A stretch of 64,000 nucleotides of DNA from Roseobacter cerasinus (lineage in GTDB: Bacteria > Pseudomonadota > Alphaproteobacteria > Rhodobacterales > Rhodobacteraceae). The position numbers and the translations under genes are program-made. Below the pieces are notes generated by a model that saw only the letters and a program-made list of their open reading frames with translations, was not told the DNA's origin and did no database searches. The stretch spans positions 675,001 to 739,000 of the forward strand of contig NZ_BLIV01000002.1 of assembly GCF_009811755.1 (NCBI RefSeq), written 5' to 3'. Position 1 is the first letter of the stretch. Every line of letters begins with the position of its first letter. Below, piece after piece: positions 15,919 to 24,889 of this stretch.

Positions 15919-18516
15919 CTAGAACTCGTCCCAGCCATCAAGATCCTGAGCCAGATTTCCGGCCGCAGGTGGTGCCACCTTCTTCTTCTCCGGAGCAGGA
16001 GGAGGAGGCGCGGACGCCGGTGTCTCCGACTTGAATGCAATCACCTCAGAGCCGGTATGGAACCGTGCGGTCGACTTCTTGAGACCTTCAGCTTCGTTGG
16101 ACAGCACCTTGCTGGCGGCGGTGACTTCCTCAAAAGATGCCGCCTGTTTCTGGGTGTTTCTATCAACCTGTGCAACAGCGCTGTTGATCTCTGCAACGCC
16201 GTTCACCTGTTCCGAGATTGCCTGAGCAACCTCCTCAATGCTGCTGGAAACGTCGATCACGCTCTCCGAAATTTTTTGCAGTGCAACTTCTGCATCGTTG
16301 ACCTTTTCGACCCCGTCCGAGACTGCCGTATCGCTGCGCGAAATGACCCCGGCGATTTCATTTGAGGCTTCGCTGGCGCGTTGCGCCAACTGGCGCACTT
16401 CGGATGCAACAACCGAGAACCCTCGGCCTGCTTCGCCCGCGCGTGCTGCCTCCACCCCGGCGTTGAGCGCCAACAGATTGATCTGGAAAGCAATGTCGTT
16501 GATGACACTTATGACTTTCGAGATTTCGCCAGAGGCCTCATTGATCCGGGTCATGGCCTCCGCCGCTTGAACCGCAACTGAGCTGCCCTCCTTGGCCGAT
16601 GCACTTGCAACGCGGGCGTTGTCGTTGGCACTGGATATATTCTGGTCGACCTGTTTGAAGCTGGCAGACAATTCTTCCAGCGCCGCTGACGTTTGCTCAA
16701 GGGCTGCGGCGTTCTGTTCGGTCTGTTTCGACAGCGCGTCAGCCGTGCCGCTGAGCTCGGCAGAGGAATGCGCCAGATTGTCTGTGCTTCCAGAGATGCC
16801 GCCGACGAGGTCCTTAAGCGAATCGATCATTGCATTGGTGTTGACCTGAAGTTCGTGGAACGCCCCCTTGAAGTCGCCCTGCATGGTTTGGGTCAGATCG
16901 CCCTGAGCGACCCGGGACAGGGCGGCACCCGCCGCGTTAAGGCCGGAGTCCACCGTGTTCATCAGCTCATTCACGTTGGTCGACAGGGTCTTGAGTGTTT
17001 CGTCATCGAAGTTTGCTTCCACACGCGAAGAGAAATTCCCGACTTTTGCCTCGTTCACGACCGCACCAATGGAGTCGCCGAGTGCGCGCATCATTTCGAT
17101 CCGTTCCTCTTCAGCTGCTTTGTCGCGGGCTTCCTTCTCGCGCAGACGCTCTGCCTCGCGCTCTGCCTCGCGTGCTGCTTCTTCCTGCTTGCGCGCAGCT
17201 TCCTGCTTTTCCTTGGCCTTCAGGTTTTCGTCGAGCTCGCGTGCCTTGCGTGCGTTGTCCAGAAACACGACCATTGCGTTGGTCATCTTGCCGATCTCAT
17301 GCGTATTCTTGGATGCTTCAAGCTCGACGGACAAATCGCCAGACGACACAACTTCCATGGTCTCTGTCAGCTTCTTGATGGGCTGACCGATCATTCTGTT
17401 GTTTACAAAGACAATCGCTCCACCAACCGCGATCATGGCACCCAAAAGGCTCAACATGGTGATCTGCCCGCTGCGTACCTGCTGTGCCGCCAGTTCATCT
17501 GCGCCGTCGCTGACCGCATCTGCGGCGTCCGCCACAGCGTCGAGGGTGGCGATCATGGTGTCGGCAGCGGTGTCAAGCTCTTCAGCCAGACGGTCTGCCT
17601 CAAACTCTGCGGCCAACATATCGCGGTGCGTATCGAAAAGCTGCTCGTCCGCTTCGCTGTTCTGTACCCAGGCCTCCAGGTCTGCCTCCAATGCCGCGAA
17701 TGCCTGACGTTCGGCTTCGCTTTCCGCGCGTTCGTTCAGGATGATGAACTGCGGAGCGACCATGGCATATGTATCAGTGAACTCGGTGCGAATTGTATCA
17801 AGTGCACCGGGATCTTCCGACGCCATGTATTCGCGGGCAGCCCCTTCCAGGACAGCCACAATCAGCTGAAGTTGAACCGCGGCTTCGTATGCCGGGTAGT
17901 CATCTTCAAAAAGTTCGCCGATCAAATCATTCAACTGCTGCGCGGTCGTGGTCGGCAGCGCAGCCAGATCGTCGGCGCGGTTTTCCGCCGCCTGCATTTC
18001 AATTTCCTGAGCGTTTGCGATGTCCGCCAGCCGATTGATCAGCTGTGTGCCGCGCGCCTCGAAATCAGACAGGAGCTGCTGTGCCTTCGCCTCTTCTTCG
18101 AGTTCAATATTGTGCGCGGCGAACATAGCCTGCGCGCTGTCAAAAAAGGCGGGCCATTCCGTCCCGGTCTCCTCCAGCGTGCTTTGCACGACCGGGTCCG
18201 TTACGATGTCGTCCAGTTCGGCAATCGCGGCCTGATAGCGTTCAACTGTCGCGTAGAATTGCTCTTTGCGATCCGCGATGTCCGCCGGCTCCTCGTCTGC
18301 CAGGATCTCGACACTGATCTTGTGAGCCTCTTTGACGAAATATGTCACGTCAGCCGCGGTTTCCACCGTTGGCGTCGCGACATCCGTAATCTGGTTCAAT
18401 GTCCCGTTGATCTTAGAGATCGACATCAGACTGACAGTCACCACACAAATGCCAAAAGCAATCAAAGCGGCTATTCCAATGGTGGTCTTTGCACCAATAC
18501 TGAGGTTCTTAAGCAT
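15919..18516 (-). CDS. Large methyl-accepting chemotaxis protein
   Basis: 865 residues. TM1 about 9-31; a long, very acidic helical periplasmic domain (about 32-345); TM2 near 352-372 (ITMLSLLGAMIAVGGAIVFV); a HAMP domain; a charged coiled coil rich in Glu/Lys/Arg (about 425-470); a second HAMP-like unit; then the MCP signalling hairpin with the kinase-contact tip FQINLLALNAGVEAARAGEAG. The C-terminus is a flexible Pro/Ala linker ending DGWDEF, which resembles the pentapeptide CheR tether of receptors. AGGAGG precedes the ATG. The ligand is unknown. Confidence 0.92.
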   Translation of the reverse strand: MLKNLSIGAKTTIGIAALIAFGICVVTVSLMSISKINGTLNQITDVATPTVETAADVTYFVKEAHKISVEILADEEPADIADRKEQFYATVERYQAAIAELDDIVTDPVVQSTLEETGTEWPAFFDSAQAMFAAHNIELEEEAKAQQLLSDFEARGTQLINRLADIANAQEIEMQAAENRADDLAALPTTTAQQLNDLIGELFEDDYPAYEAAVQLQLIVAVLEGAAREYMASEDPGALDTIRTEFTDTYAMVAPQFIILNERAESEAERQAFAALEADLEAWVQNSEADEQLFDTHRDMLAAEFEADRLAEELDTAADTMIATLDAVADAADAVSDGADELAAQQVRSGQITMLSLLGAMIAVGGAIVFVNNRMIGQPIKKLTETMEVVSSGDLSVELEASKNTHEIGKMTNAMVVFLDNARKARELDENLKAKEKQEAARKQEEAAREAEREAERLREKEARDKAAEEERIEMMRALGDSIGAVVNEAKVGNFSSRVEANFDDETLKTLSTNVNELMNTVDSGLNAAGAALSRVAQGDLTQTMQGDFKGAFHELQVNTNAMIDSLKDLVGGISGSTDNLAHSSAELSGTADALSKQTEQNAAALEQTSAALEELSASFKQVDQNISSANDNARVASASAKEGSSVAVQAAEAMTRINEASGEISKVISVINDIAFQINLLALNAGVEAARAGEAGRGFSVVASEVRQLAQRASEASNEIAGVISRSDTAVSDGVEKVNDAEVALQKISESVIDVSSSIEEVAQAISEQVNGVAEINSAVAQVDRNTQKQAASFEEVTAASKVLSNEAEGLKKSTARFHTGSEVIAFKSETPASAPPPPAPEKKKVAPPAAGNLAQDLDGWDEF

Positions 18517-18870
18517 GGCCGATGGCCTCCTGCGTCACAAAATCGAATCTGAGTGAACACAGAAGCCCTAACGTAAAGTGATTTGTGCCATTGATATGGC
18601 GGGAACGTGTAAAATACGACGCATTTAGCGGGTTTCAGCCCAAGTATGACCGCAATACCTGCTCAGAATTTAAGCGCTTACATCCCTTAATAATATGGTT
18701 CTTGCGGTATGCATAGGTATGCCGTTCTGCAGATTCGGTCGGGCAGCCCTGAAGTCCGGTGGAGCGCGGTGCAACCTCTCATTCACCGATTTCTGCGGGT
18801 CGATGCTGTTATGAGCCAGCCTGCGCGCGAGACATTGGCGCGCGTCCTTTGGCCCAGCGACATGCGGTCT
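18517..18870. other. Upstream region of the chemoreceptor; no gene seen
   Basis: About 350 bp holding the presumed promoter of the mcp-cheW unit and the 3' flank of the DUF1523 gene. An AT-richer stretch lies near 18660-18710. No recognised gene. Confidence 0.35.
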
Positions 18871-19521
18871 CTAGTACCCGCGCCGCTTGGCGGCCCACCA
18901 CCGGCGCAAGCGGCTGCGTTTCTCAGCAAGGCTGTCCTCGGTCGCTTCCCAGCTGTCCTGAATTTCTTCCAGTTTCGGGTCGATGCGCTTTTGGCGGAAC
19001 CGGCGCCATCTGATCCAGATTCCGTAAAACACAGCCGCGAGCAAAGCGAGGATGACCGTGTTCAGCCAGGGCAGGGGTTTGCCCGCCTCGGGGCCGTCGA
19101 CGGGCCAGACCGAGATGGCATTGGGAAAGATGGAGAAGAATTCATTGCGCCAGCCGTAGTGCCGGATCGCCACGTAGCGGGGCGCGTCGGCAGTTGATCT
19201 CAGATCAGCGGCCTCGGCCTGCAGGTTGGACGTGTCGAACTTGAAGTAGGGAGGCCAACCCCAGCCGGTGTCTTCGTTGCGGTAGACCATCACACCGCCA
19301 TCGACCAGCCGGGTCTGGATGAAAAAGACATCGCGGCTCAACACGGTGGGGTCTGATCCGGCGTCCGCCTGTGCCCAGAACAGCCTGTTCTCGCCCGGGT
19401 CGACCCGTCGCTCGTAGGTGTCGGTGACGCGCACGATATCCACCTGCGGCAAGGTGTAGTGCAGGAATGATGCGATCATCAGCCAGATGCTGATCAGGAC
19501 ACCCCATTTAAAGTAGAACAT
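18871..19521 (-). CDS. DUF1523 family membrane protein
   Basis: 216 residues: an N-terminal helix (about 6-24), then HYTLPQVDIVRVTDTYERRVD, the signature start of DUF1523, a soluble domain, a second helix (about 151-168) and a basic C-terminal tail (RRFRQKR...RLRRWWAAKRRGY). The function is unknown; the family is typical of Rhodobacterales. It lies 11 bp after a smaller membrane-protein gene and presumably forms an operon with it. Confidence 0.82.
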   Translation of the reverse strand: MFYFKWGVLISIWLMIASFLHYTLPQVDIVRVTDTYERRVDPGENRLFWAQADAGSDPTVLSRDVFFIQTRLVDGGVMVYRNEDTGWGWPPYFKFDTSNLQAEAADLRSTADAPRYVAIRHYGWRNEFFSIFPNAISVWPVDGPEAGKPLPWLNTVILALLAAVFYGIWIRWRRFRQKRIDPKLEEIQDSWEATEDSLAEKRSRLRRWWAAKRRGY

Positions 19522-19532
19522 GGCCAGCCCCC

Positions 19533-19799
19533 TCAGGCGAAATTCGTGAAGTAGATCAGCAGGCCAATCGCAATCGACGGGATAACGTAGACGCCGAGGA
19601 TCAGCTTGCGGCGCAGTGAGCCGTCATAGTCCTGCAGGCCCGCCCGCACAAAGCTGTCACGGTCGCCGGGGCCTCCGGCCTGGTCCCACTCTGCCTCCAG
19701 CTTGCTGCGGCGCACCGACCGTGAATAGAACGACAGGCACATGTAGATGATCGTCAGGACGATAAACCCGATGAATACCATCCGCGCCAGTGCGGCCAT
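19533..19799 (-). CDS. Small two-helix membrane protein
   Basis: 88 residues with hydrophobic helices at about 5-25 and 64-84 and a charged middle (RRSKLEAEWDQAGGPGDRDSF). Proteins of this kind accompany DUF1523 genes in Rhodobacterales. GAGATCAC precedes the ATG. No enzymatic motif is visible. Confidence 0.7.
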   Translation of the reverse strand: MAALARMVFIGFIVLTIIYMCLSFYSRSVRRSKLEAEWDQAGGPGDRDSFVRAGLQDYDGSLRRKLILGVYVIPSIAIGLLIYFTNFA

Positions 19800-19910
19800 T
19801 GTGATCTCCTCTAAGATATCTTCCCACGATATAGGTCATGTAAACTATATTTACATCAGCCTGCCGCAGTGTCGCAGGTTCCATCGCAAATGTCGTGCGC
19901 CTTGGAAAGG

Positions 19911-20070
19911 CTATTTCTGTGGCGTTGCCTCCAGCATCCGGCGTGTCAGGTCGCGTAAGGTGCGTTGCAGATCTTTGATCTTGGGCAGCGCCAGGCCGGT
20001 CGCGCGGACAATCTCCTGCGGCACATGGGCGACCTGTGCCTCAAGCGCGCGCCCTGCGTCGGTCGGAGCC
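19911..20070 (-). pseudogene. C-terminal remnant of OhrR-like MarR regulator
   Basis: The minus strand encodes APTDAGRALEAQVAHVPQEI, then VRATGLALPKIKDLQRTLRDL and a natural stop at 19911. This is the last ~50 residues of a MarR-family protein of the OhrR type (LTxAGRAL ... TGLxxxxxxxLxxxLxxL). The DNA-binding N-terminal part is absent, and the sequence joins directly to an ohr fragment of opposite orientation. Confidence 0.72.
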
Positions 20071-20075
20071 ACCAC

Positions 20076-20169
20076 CACCGCACAAGATCTGATCGAAGGT
20101 GGACACGCCGTCTGCCCCTATAGCCATGCCACCAAGGGCAGCCTGACCATCACACCGGAACGCGCCTGA
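20076..20169 (+). pseudogene. C-terminal remnant of Ohr-type organic hydroperoxide reductase
   Basis: The frame AQDLIEGGHAVCPYSHATKG ends at TGA 20167-20169. It matches the end of Ohr/OsmC peroxidases, including the second catalytic Cys in the CPYS-x-A-T-x-G motif. The first ~110 residues and first Cys are missing. The break lies about 20071-20080, back to back with the OhrR remnant. Confidence 0.75.
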
Positions 20170-20207
20170 TATGTTGGCCCACGGCCTCTTGACCTGGCCG
20201 CGGGCGC

Positions 20208-21431
20208 TCAGCCCACGATATTGAACTCCGGGCCATAGGGGTAACCGGTGATGTTTTCGGCTCCGTCTTCTGTGATGACAAGGATGTCATGCTCGCGGTA
20301 GCCGCCCGCCCCGGGTTTGTCGGCGGCAATGGTCAGCATCGGCTCCATCGAGATGACCATCCCCGGCTCCAGCACCGTGTCGATGTCCTCGCGCAGTTCC
20401 AGCCCGGCTTCGCGGCCATAGTAGTGGCTCAGCACACCAAAGGAATGCCCGTAGCCAAAGGTCCGGTATTGCAGCAGGTCCCGCTGGGCAAAGAAATCAT
20501 TGATCTTGTGGGTCACGTCCGCGCAAGAGGCGCCAGGTTTCAGCAGGCTCATACCGTATTTATGTGCGGCGACATTGGCCTGCCAGATCTTCAGGCTGTC
20601 GGGGTCACACTCCTGCACAAAGAGCGTCCGCTCAAGCGCGGTGTAGTAACCTGAGATCATCGGGAAGGCGTTGAGCGAGAGGATATCACCGCGTTCCAGC
20701 GCCCGGCCCGTGACGGGATTATGCGCGCCGTCGGTGTTGATCCCTGATTGGAACCAGACCCAGATGTCGCGGTACTCAGCCTCCGGAAAGCGCTTGGCGA
20801 TCTCCAGCTCCATGGCATCCCGGCCTGCCATCGCCACGTCGATCTCGCGTACGCCCGGTCTGATCGCATCGCGGATGGCGTAGCCTCCAACATCGGCGAC
20901 CTGCGCGCCATGGCGGATCAGCGCGATTTCGGCGTCGGATTTGTGCATTCTCTGACGCATCGTGGTTTCGGCCAAATCCACCATGGTCAGCGGTTGCAGA
21001 AAGTCCTCCAGCTTGTCGCGCTGAACCAGCGTCAGGTGATCCCCCTCATAGCCGACAATTGCGTTCTTACCGGTGACAGAGACCACCGCGCGCCAGAAGT
21101 TATCGCGCTGCCAGTCAGTGTAGGTGACATTGTCGCAAAAGCTGCGCCGCCAGGGTTGGCCCGCGTCGATGCCCGCGCTGATCGTGACGGCATCCGTCTC
21201 CGTCACCACCATGCCGTAGGGCCTGCCGAAGGCGCAGTAGAGAAAGCCGGAGTAATAGGCGATGCTGTGCATGGAGGTGAAAACGGCCGCCGTGGTGCCT
21301 GCAACCTCCATACGCTCACGCAGTTCAGCCAGCCGAGCCTCGTATTCGGTGGGATCAAACGGCAAGGGTGACTTTTCACCGTTGTGATAGCGGTACATCT
21401 CCGGGCGGTCAGTCAGGGGGGATGTGGTCAT
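20208..21431 (-). CDS. Creatinase (creatine amidinohydrolase)
   Basis: 407 residues of the M24 pita-bread fold, full length for creatinase (about 404). Diagnostic segments: YHNGEKSPLPF at the start, YYSGFLYCAFGRPYGMVVTE, YTDWQRDNFWRAV, FQSGINTDGAHNPVTGR with the active-site His near residue 237, GYGHSFGVLSHYYGREAGLEL and SMEPMLTI. The enzyme splits creatine to sarcosine and urea in the cytoplasm. It is divergent from a semialdehyde dehydrogenase. No sarcosine oxidase or urease gene is nearby, so downstream steps must be elsewhere. Confidence 0.9.
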   Translation of the reverse strand: MTTSPLTDRPEMYRYHNGEKSPLPFDPTEYEARLAELRERMEVAGTTAAVFTSMHSIAYYSGFLYCAFGRPYGMVVTETDAVTISAGIDAGQPWRRSFCDNVTYTDWQRDNFWRAVVSVTGKNAIVGYEGDHLTLVQRDKLEDFLQPLTMVDLAETTMRQRMHKSDAEIALIRHGAQVADVGGYAIRDAIRPGVREIDVAMAGRDAMELEIAKRFPEAEYRDIWVWFQSGINTDGAHNPVTGRALERGDILSLNAFPMISGYYTALERTLFVQECDPDSLKIWQANVAAHKYGMSLLKPGASCADVTHKINDFFAQRDLLQYRTFGYGHSFGVLSHYYGREAGLELREDIDTVLEPGMVISMEPMLTIAADKPGAGGYREHDILVITEDGAENITGYPYGPEFNIVG

Positions 21432-21674
21432 GGCAGACCCTCCTTTTTCAGAAAGATCCCGGCGTTCAGGACGGGGTGCGCCTTTGTGCGAGACGACGCC
21501 ATCGTCGCGCGGCTGATTGGAGCTTTTCCTGATTTGGCGGGCGCGCGCAAGTGTGGTGTTCGGCGGTCGGCACGCGGGCTGTTGAATAAATCAAACAGGG
21601 GCGGCGCATCGGAACTGGACAATCACAACCGGAGTTGAAATGACAACAGCAATGATGTTCGCGGAGGATCCGAC

Positions 21675-23153
21675 ATGAAAGATATTCTAAACACCGATCT
21701 CAAATCTCTTCTGAAAGATCCAAGCCTGCTGGAAACCCGTGCCTACATCGGTGGTCAGTGGGTCGATGGGGAGGACGGCACCTTTGAGGTGAGCAACCCC
21801 GCGCGCGGCGATGTGATTGCCGAGGTGGCCAACCTGAGCCGCGCACAGGTGGCAGGCGCCATTACGCAGGCCGAAGCTGCGCAGAAGGGCTGGGCCGCGT
21901 GGACTGGCAAGGAGCGCGCGCAGGTGCTGCGCAAGTGGTTCGATCTGATGATGGAGAATGCGGATGATCTGGCGACCATTCTGACCGCAGAGCAGGGCAA
22001 ACCGCATGCCGAGGCCAAGGGTGAGATCGGCTATGGTGCGAGCTTCATCGAGTTCTTCGGGGAGCAGGCCAAGCGCATCTATGGCGAGACAGTGCCGGGT
22101 CACCAGCGCGACAAGCGCATCATGGTGCTGAAACAGCCCATCGGTGTGGCGGCGTCGATCACGCCATGGAACTTCCCCAACGCGATGATCACGCGCAAGG
22201 CGGCACCCGCGCTGGCGGTGGGCTGCTCTTTTGTGGCGCGCCCGGCCAAGGAGACACCGCTCAGTGCCATCGTGATGGGTGTGCTGGCCGAGCGCGCAGG
22301 TATCCCGGCGGGTGTCTTCAATGTGGTGCCGTCGGCCTCCGCCTCGGCCATTGGCAAGGAATTTTGCGAGAATCCGGCGGTGCGCAAGCTGACCTTCACC
22401 GGCTCCACCGAAGTTGGGCGCATCCTGCTGAAACAGGCCGCCGATCAGGTGATGAAATGCTCCATGGAGCTTGGAGGCAATGCGCCCTTCATCGTTTTTG
22501 ACGATGCGGATCTCGACGCGGCTGTCGAAGGCGCGATGATGTGCAAGTTCCGCAACAACGGGCAGACCTGTGTCTGTGCGAACCGGATCTACGTGCAGGC
22601 AGGGGTCTATGACGCCTTTGCCGAAAAGTTGAAAGTGGCCGTTGAGAACCTCAACGTTGGGGACGGGCTGGAGGAGGGCGTGACCACCGGGCCACTGATC
22701 AACGCGGAAGCGGTCGAGAAGGTGCAGGAGCACATGCAGGATGTGGTCGACAATGGCGGCGCGATCCTGACCGGTGGCAAGCCGCATGAGAAGGGCAGGA
22801 CCTTCTTTGAGCCCACCATCGTGACCGGCGTGACGCAGGACATGAAAGTCGCGACCGAAGAAACCTTTGGCCCATTGGCCCCGCTCTTCAAATTCGAGGA
22901 TGAGGATGAGGTGATTGCGATGGCCAACGACACGATTTTTGGCCTTGCGAGCTATTTCTATGCCAAGGATCTGAGCCGCGTCTACAAGGTGGCTGAGGCG
23001 CTGGAGTATGGGATTGTCGGTGTGAACACCGGGATCATCTCGACCGAAGTGGGCCCCTTCGGCGGCGTGAAGCAGTCCGGCCTTGGGCGTGAAGGTTCGC
23101 ATCACGGGGTCGAGGACTATTTGGAGATGAAATACATCTGCATGTCCGTCTGA
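21675..23153 (+). CDS. gabD: NAD(P)-dependent succinate-semialdehyde dehydrogenase
   Basis: 492 residues of the aldehyde dehydrogenase family, closest to GabD. Cofactor region TPWNFPNAMITRK, catalytic Glu265 in MELGGNAPF and nucleophile Cys299 in GQTCVC, with the CxC pair that is typical of GabD. The C-terminal PFGGVKQSGLGREGSHHG is family-specific. It oxidises succinate semialdehyde to succinate, feeding GABA-type substrates to the TCA cycle. GCGGAGGATCCGAC precedes the ATG. Divergent from creatinase, the two may respond to related nitrogen sources, though this is inferred. Confidence 0.92.
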   Translation: MKDILNTDLKSLLKDPSLLETRAYIGGQWVDGEDGTFEVSNPARGDVIAEVANLSRAQVAGAITQAEAAQKGWAAWTGKERAQVLRKWFDLMMENADDLATILTAEQGKPHAEAKGEIGYGASFIEFFGEQAKRIYGETVPGHQRDKRIMVLKQPIGVAASITPWNFPNAMITRKAAPALAVGCSFVARPAKETPLSAIVMGVLAERAGIPAGVFNVVPSASASAIGKEFCENPAVRKLTFTGSTEVGRILLKQAADQVMKCSMELGGNAPFIVFDDADLDAAVEGAMMCKFRNNGQTCVCANRIYVQAGVYDAFAEKLKVAVENLNVGDGLEEGVTTGPLINAEAVEKVQEHMQDVVDNGGAILTGGKPHEKGRTFFEPTIVTGVTQDMKVATEETFGPLAPLFKFEDEDEVIAMANDTIFGLASYFYAKDLSRVYKVAEALEYGIVGVNTGIISTEVGPFGGVKQSGLGREGSHHGVEDYLEMKYICMSV

Positions 23154-23175
23154 GCTGTTTTTGCAGCCGGGCAAA

Positions 23176-23208
23176 CAAAAGGGGGCCGTATCGAACGGCC
23201 CCCTTTTG
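23176..23208 (+). terminator. Rho-independent terminator after gabD
   Basis: CAAAAGGGGGCCGT (23176-23189) pairs perfectly with ACGGCCCCCTTTTG (23195-23208) around a 5-nt loop. It starts 22 bp after the gabD stop, and the TTTT at the end of the stem gives the U-tract. Confidence 0.88.
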
Positions 23209-23326
23209 TGGTTCCGCCGGACGCGGAACGGCGCATTTGGCAGCTGGATCGGCCCCGACCCTGCTTCTGGGACGACATGTGGCGGCCCGGAATTGTCCCG
23301 AACCGTCGTGTCTCAGTCGCTCAGTT

Positions 23327-23794
23327 TCAATTGACGGATTTGGCGTCGACCACGTCTTTTTCGATCTGCTTGGTTGAGGAGATCGCGATCTGTCGCGGCT
23401 TCAGCGCCTCTGGCACTTCGCGCATCAGTTCGATGTGCAGCATGCCGTCCACATGGCTTGCGCCGGTGACCTGCATATGATCTGCCAGATGAAAGCGGCG
23501 TTCAAAGGCGCGCGTGGCGATACCGCGGTGCAGATAGCTGCGGTCCGCGTTTTCGTCGGCCTTGCGGGCGGAGACGATCAGCGCATTCTCCCGGACCTCG
23601 ACGCTCAGATCCGCGTCTGAGAACCCGGCGACCGCGATAGAAATGCGATAGGAGTCGTCATCGAGCTTTTCGATGTTGTAGGGCGGGTAGGACGGCTGTG
23701 TGCTTTCGCTGGTCAGGACCCTGTCCATCAGGTCGGCAATCTGGTCAAATCCGACGGTGGCCCGGTAAAGCGGTGCAAAATCATAGGTACGCAT
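23327..23794 (-). CDS. Small heat-shock protein, Hsp20/IbpA family
   Basis: 155 residues beginning MRTYDFAPLYRATVGFDQIADLMD, the usual start of the IbpA group; an additional ATG one codon upstream (23797) is possible, with AGAGG better spaced for 23794. An alpha-crystallin domain spans about 35-125 (YNIEKLDDDSYRISIAVAGF, then ATRAFERRFHLADHMQV and DGMLHIELMREVPE). It is an ATP-independent holdase for unfolding proteins. It converges with gabD, whose terminator lies between them. Confidence 0.92.
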   Translation of the reverse strand: MRTYDFAPLYRATVGFDQIADLMDRVLTSESTQPSYPPYNIEKLDDDSYRISIAVAGFSDADLSVEVRENALIVSARKADENADRSYLHRGIATRAFERRFHLADHMQVTGASHVDGMLHIELMREVPEALKPRQIAISSTKQIEKDVVDAKSVN

Positions 23795-23982
23795 CATGTA
23801 TCCTCTTCTTGAGCGATATGGTGCCGGCGGCTCCCGTGGGACGCACGCCAGCAATGGTGTGTAAGCTGGGGCCCTGTTGCGGCACCCCCGCGCGCTAGAT
23901 GTGGGAATAGGTGGTCGGGCTTTCAAGACCTTTTCGAGCCGTGCTGTGCGTCGTTGACGGCGCCGGTTCTGGGTGGCCTGCC

Positions 23983-24804
23983 TTACTGCGGCGGTCTGAC
24001 GAATTTCGCGCCAGCGGAACTAGACCTTTCGCCAGCGCCCAGCCGCGCGGCGGGCGGCGGGCTTGCCTCGTAACCGCCCTTGCCGGCCAAAAGTTCGGCA
24101 CGCAGCAAATCCAGAGGTGCCCCAAGAGACGTGCCCAGGGAGACTGGTGCGTCGCCCATCTCCGCCTTGGCGGAGACGATGGAAACGATTTGCGCGCGGC
24201 CACCTTCAAGGGTGAAAATCGGCGCGCCAGACGATCCAAAATCGACTGCACAGGAGGTCACTAAGACGCCCTGCTGCCGCCCGAGGACCTTGCAGACCTG
24301 CTGGAGTGAGGGCACCTCGGCCCGGTTGCGCGCGTAGCTGACCACGCCCACATCCGCCCCTTTGCGCGGGCGCGGCGCGGTCTCGAACGGCTCAATCGTC
24401 GTATTGCGGATCGGATGCGCCAGTTTCAGCAGGGCAATATCACTACGGACGCGCGCCGAGGACACCTCGGCGGCATAGCTGTAGTCAGGATGGACCACTG
24501 CGCGTGTGACCTGGCGGTAGGCTGATGCGCGCCCGTCGCGCCAGCCAGCGCGGAATTCGAGCGTCTCGGGGTCGATCCGTTGCCCCGAGGTCTTGTCAAA
24601 AAGGCAATGCGCAGCTGTCAGCACCAGGTCGGCGCCGATCAGAGCGCCTGTGCAGAAACCTTTGCCGTCGAGATCGAGACGCCCCACCGCTTCCCAGTCG
24701 CCAGCCTCGACAGCTGTTCGCAGGCTCTGCAGTGCGGTATCCTGCGCCTGTGCTGCAGCGGCGCAAAACCCCACGAGAAATAGCAATGGAACCCAACGCG
24801 CCAT
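23983..24804 (-). CDS. Exported trypsin-like serine protease
   Basis: 273 residues with signal peptide (about 1-20, AAAAQA). S1-family triad: His66 in VLTAAHC, Asp122 in RSDIALLKL, Ser192 in DFGSSGAPIF. The GDSGGP motif reads GSSGAP, a variant seen in bacterial trypsin-like proteins. Cys pairs at 51/67 and 171/185 fit disulfides. The last ~35 residues are Pro/Ala/Ser-rich and probably disordered. It likely works in the periplasm or outside the cell. Target unknown. Confidence 0.85.
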   Translation of the reverse strand: MARWVPLLFLVGFCAAAAQAQDTALQSLRTAVEAGDWEAVGRLDLDGKGFCTGALIGADLVLTAAHCLFDKTSGQRIDPETLEFRAGWRDGRASAYRQVTRAVVHPDYSYAAEVSSARVRSDIALLKLAHPIRNTTIEPFETAPRPRKGADVGVVSYARNRAEVPSLQQVCKVLGRQQGVLVTSCAVDFGSSGAPIFTLEGGRAQIVSIVSAKAEMGDAPVSLGTSLGAPLDLLRAELLAGKGGYEASPPPAARLGAGERSSSAGAKFVRPPQ

Positions 24805-24889
24805 AGATCCTCCCTAGATCCTTGGCACCCGATTATAGTGAGGCGATGCGGCAGGAATAGGGCAAAATGCCAGGTGGTCGGCCTCCGGC

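Noticed and set aside
16693-18552. 619-codon open frame antisense to the chemoreceptor
   Set aside because: Shadow frame caused by GC-rich codon bias of the MCP gene; no domain and the opposite strand is a clear receptor.
21687-23174. 495-codon open frame antisense to gabD
   Set aside because: Mirror of the gabD frame; no motif or ribosome site.
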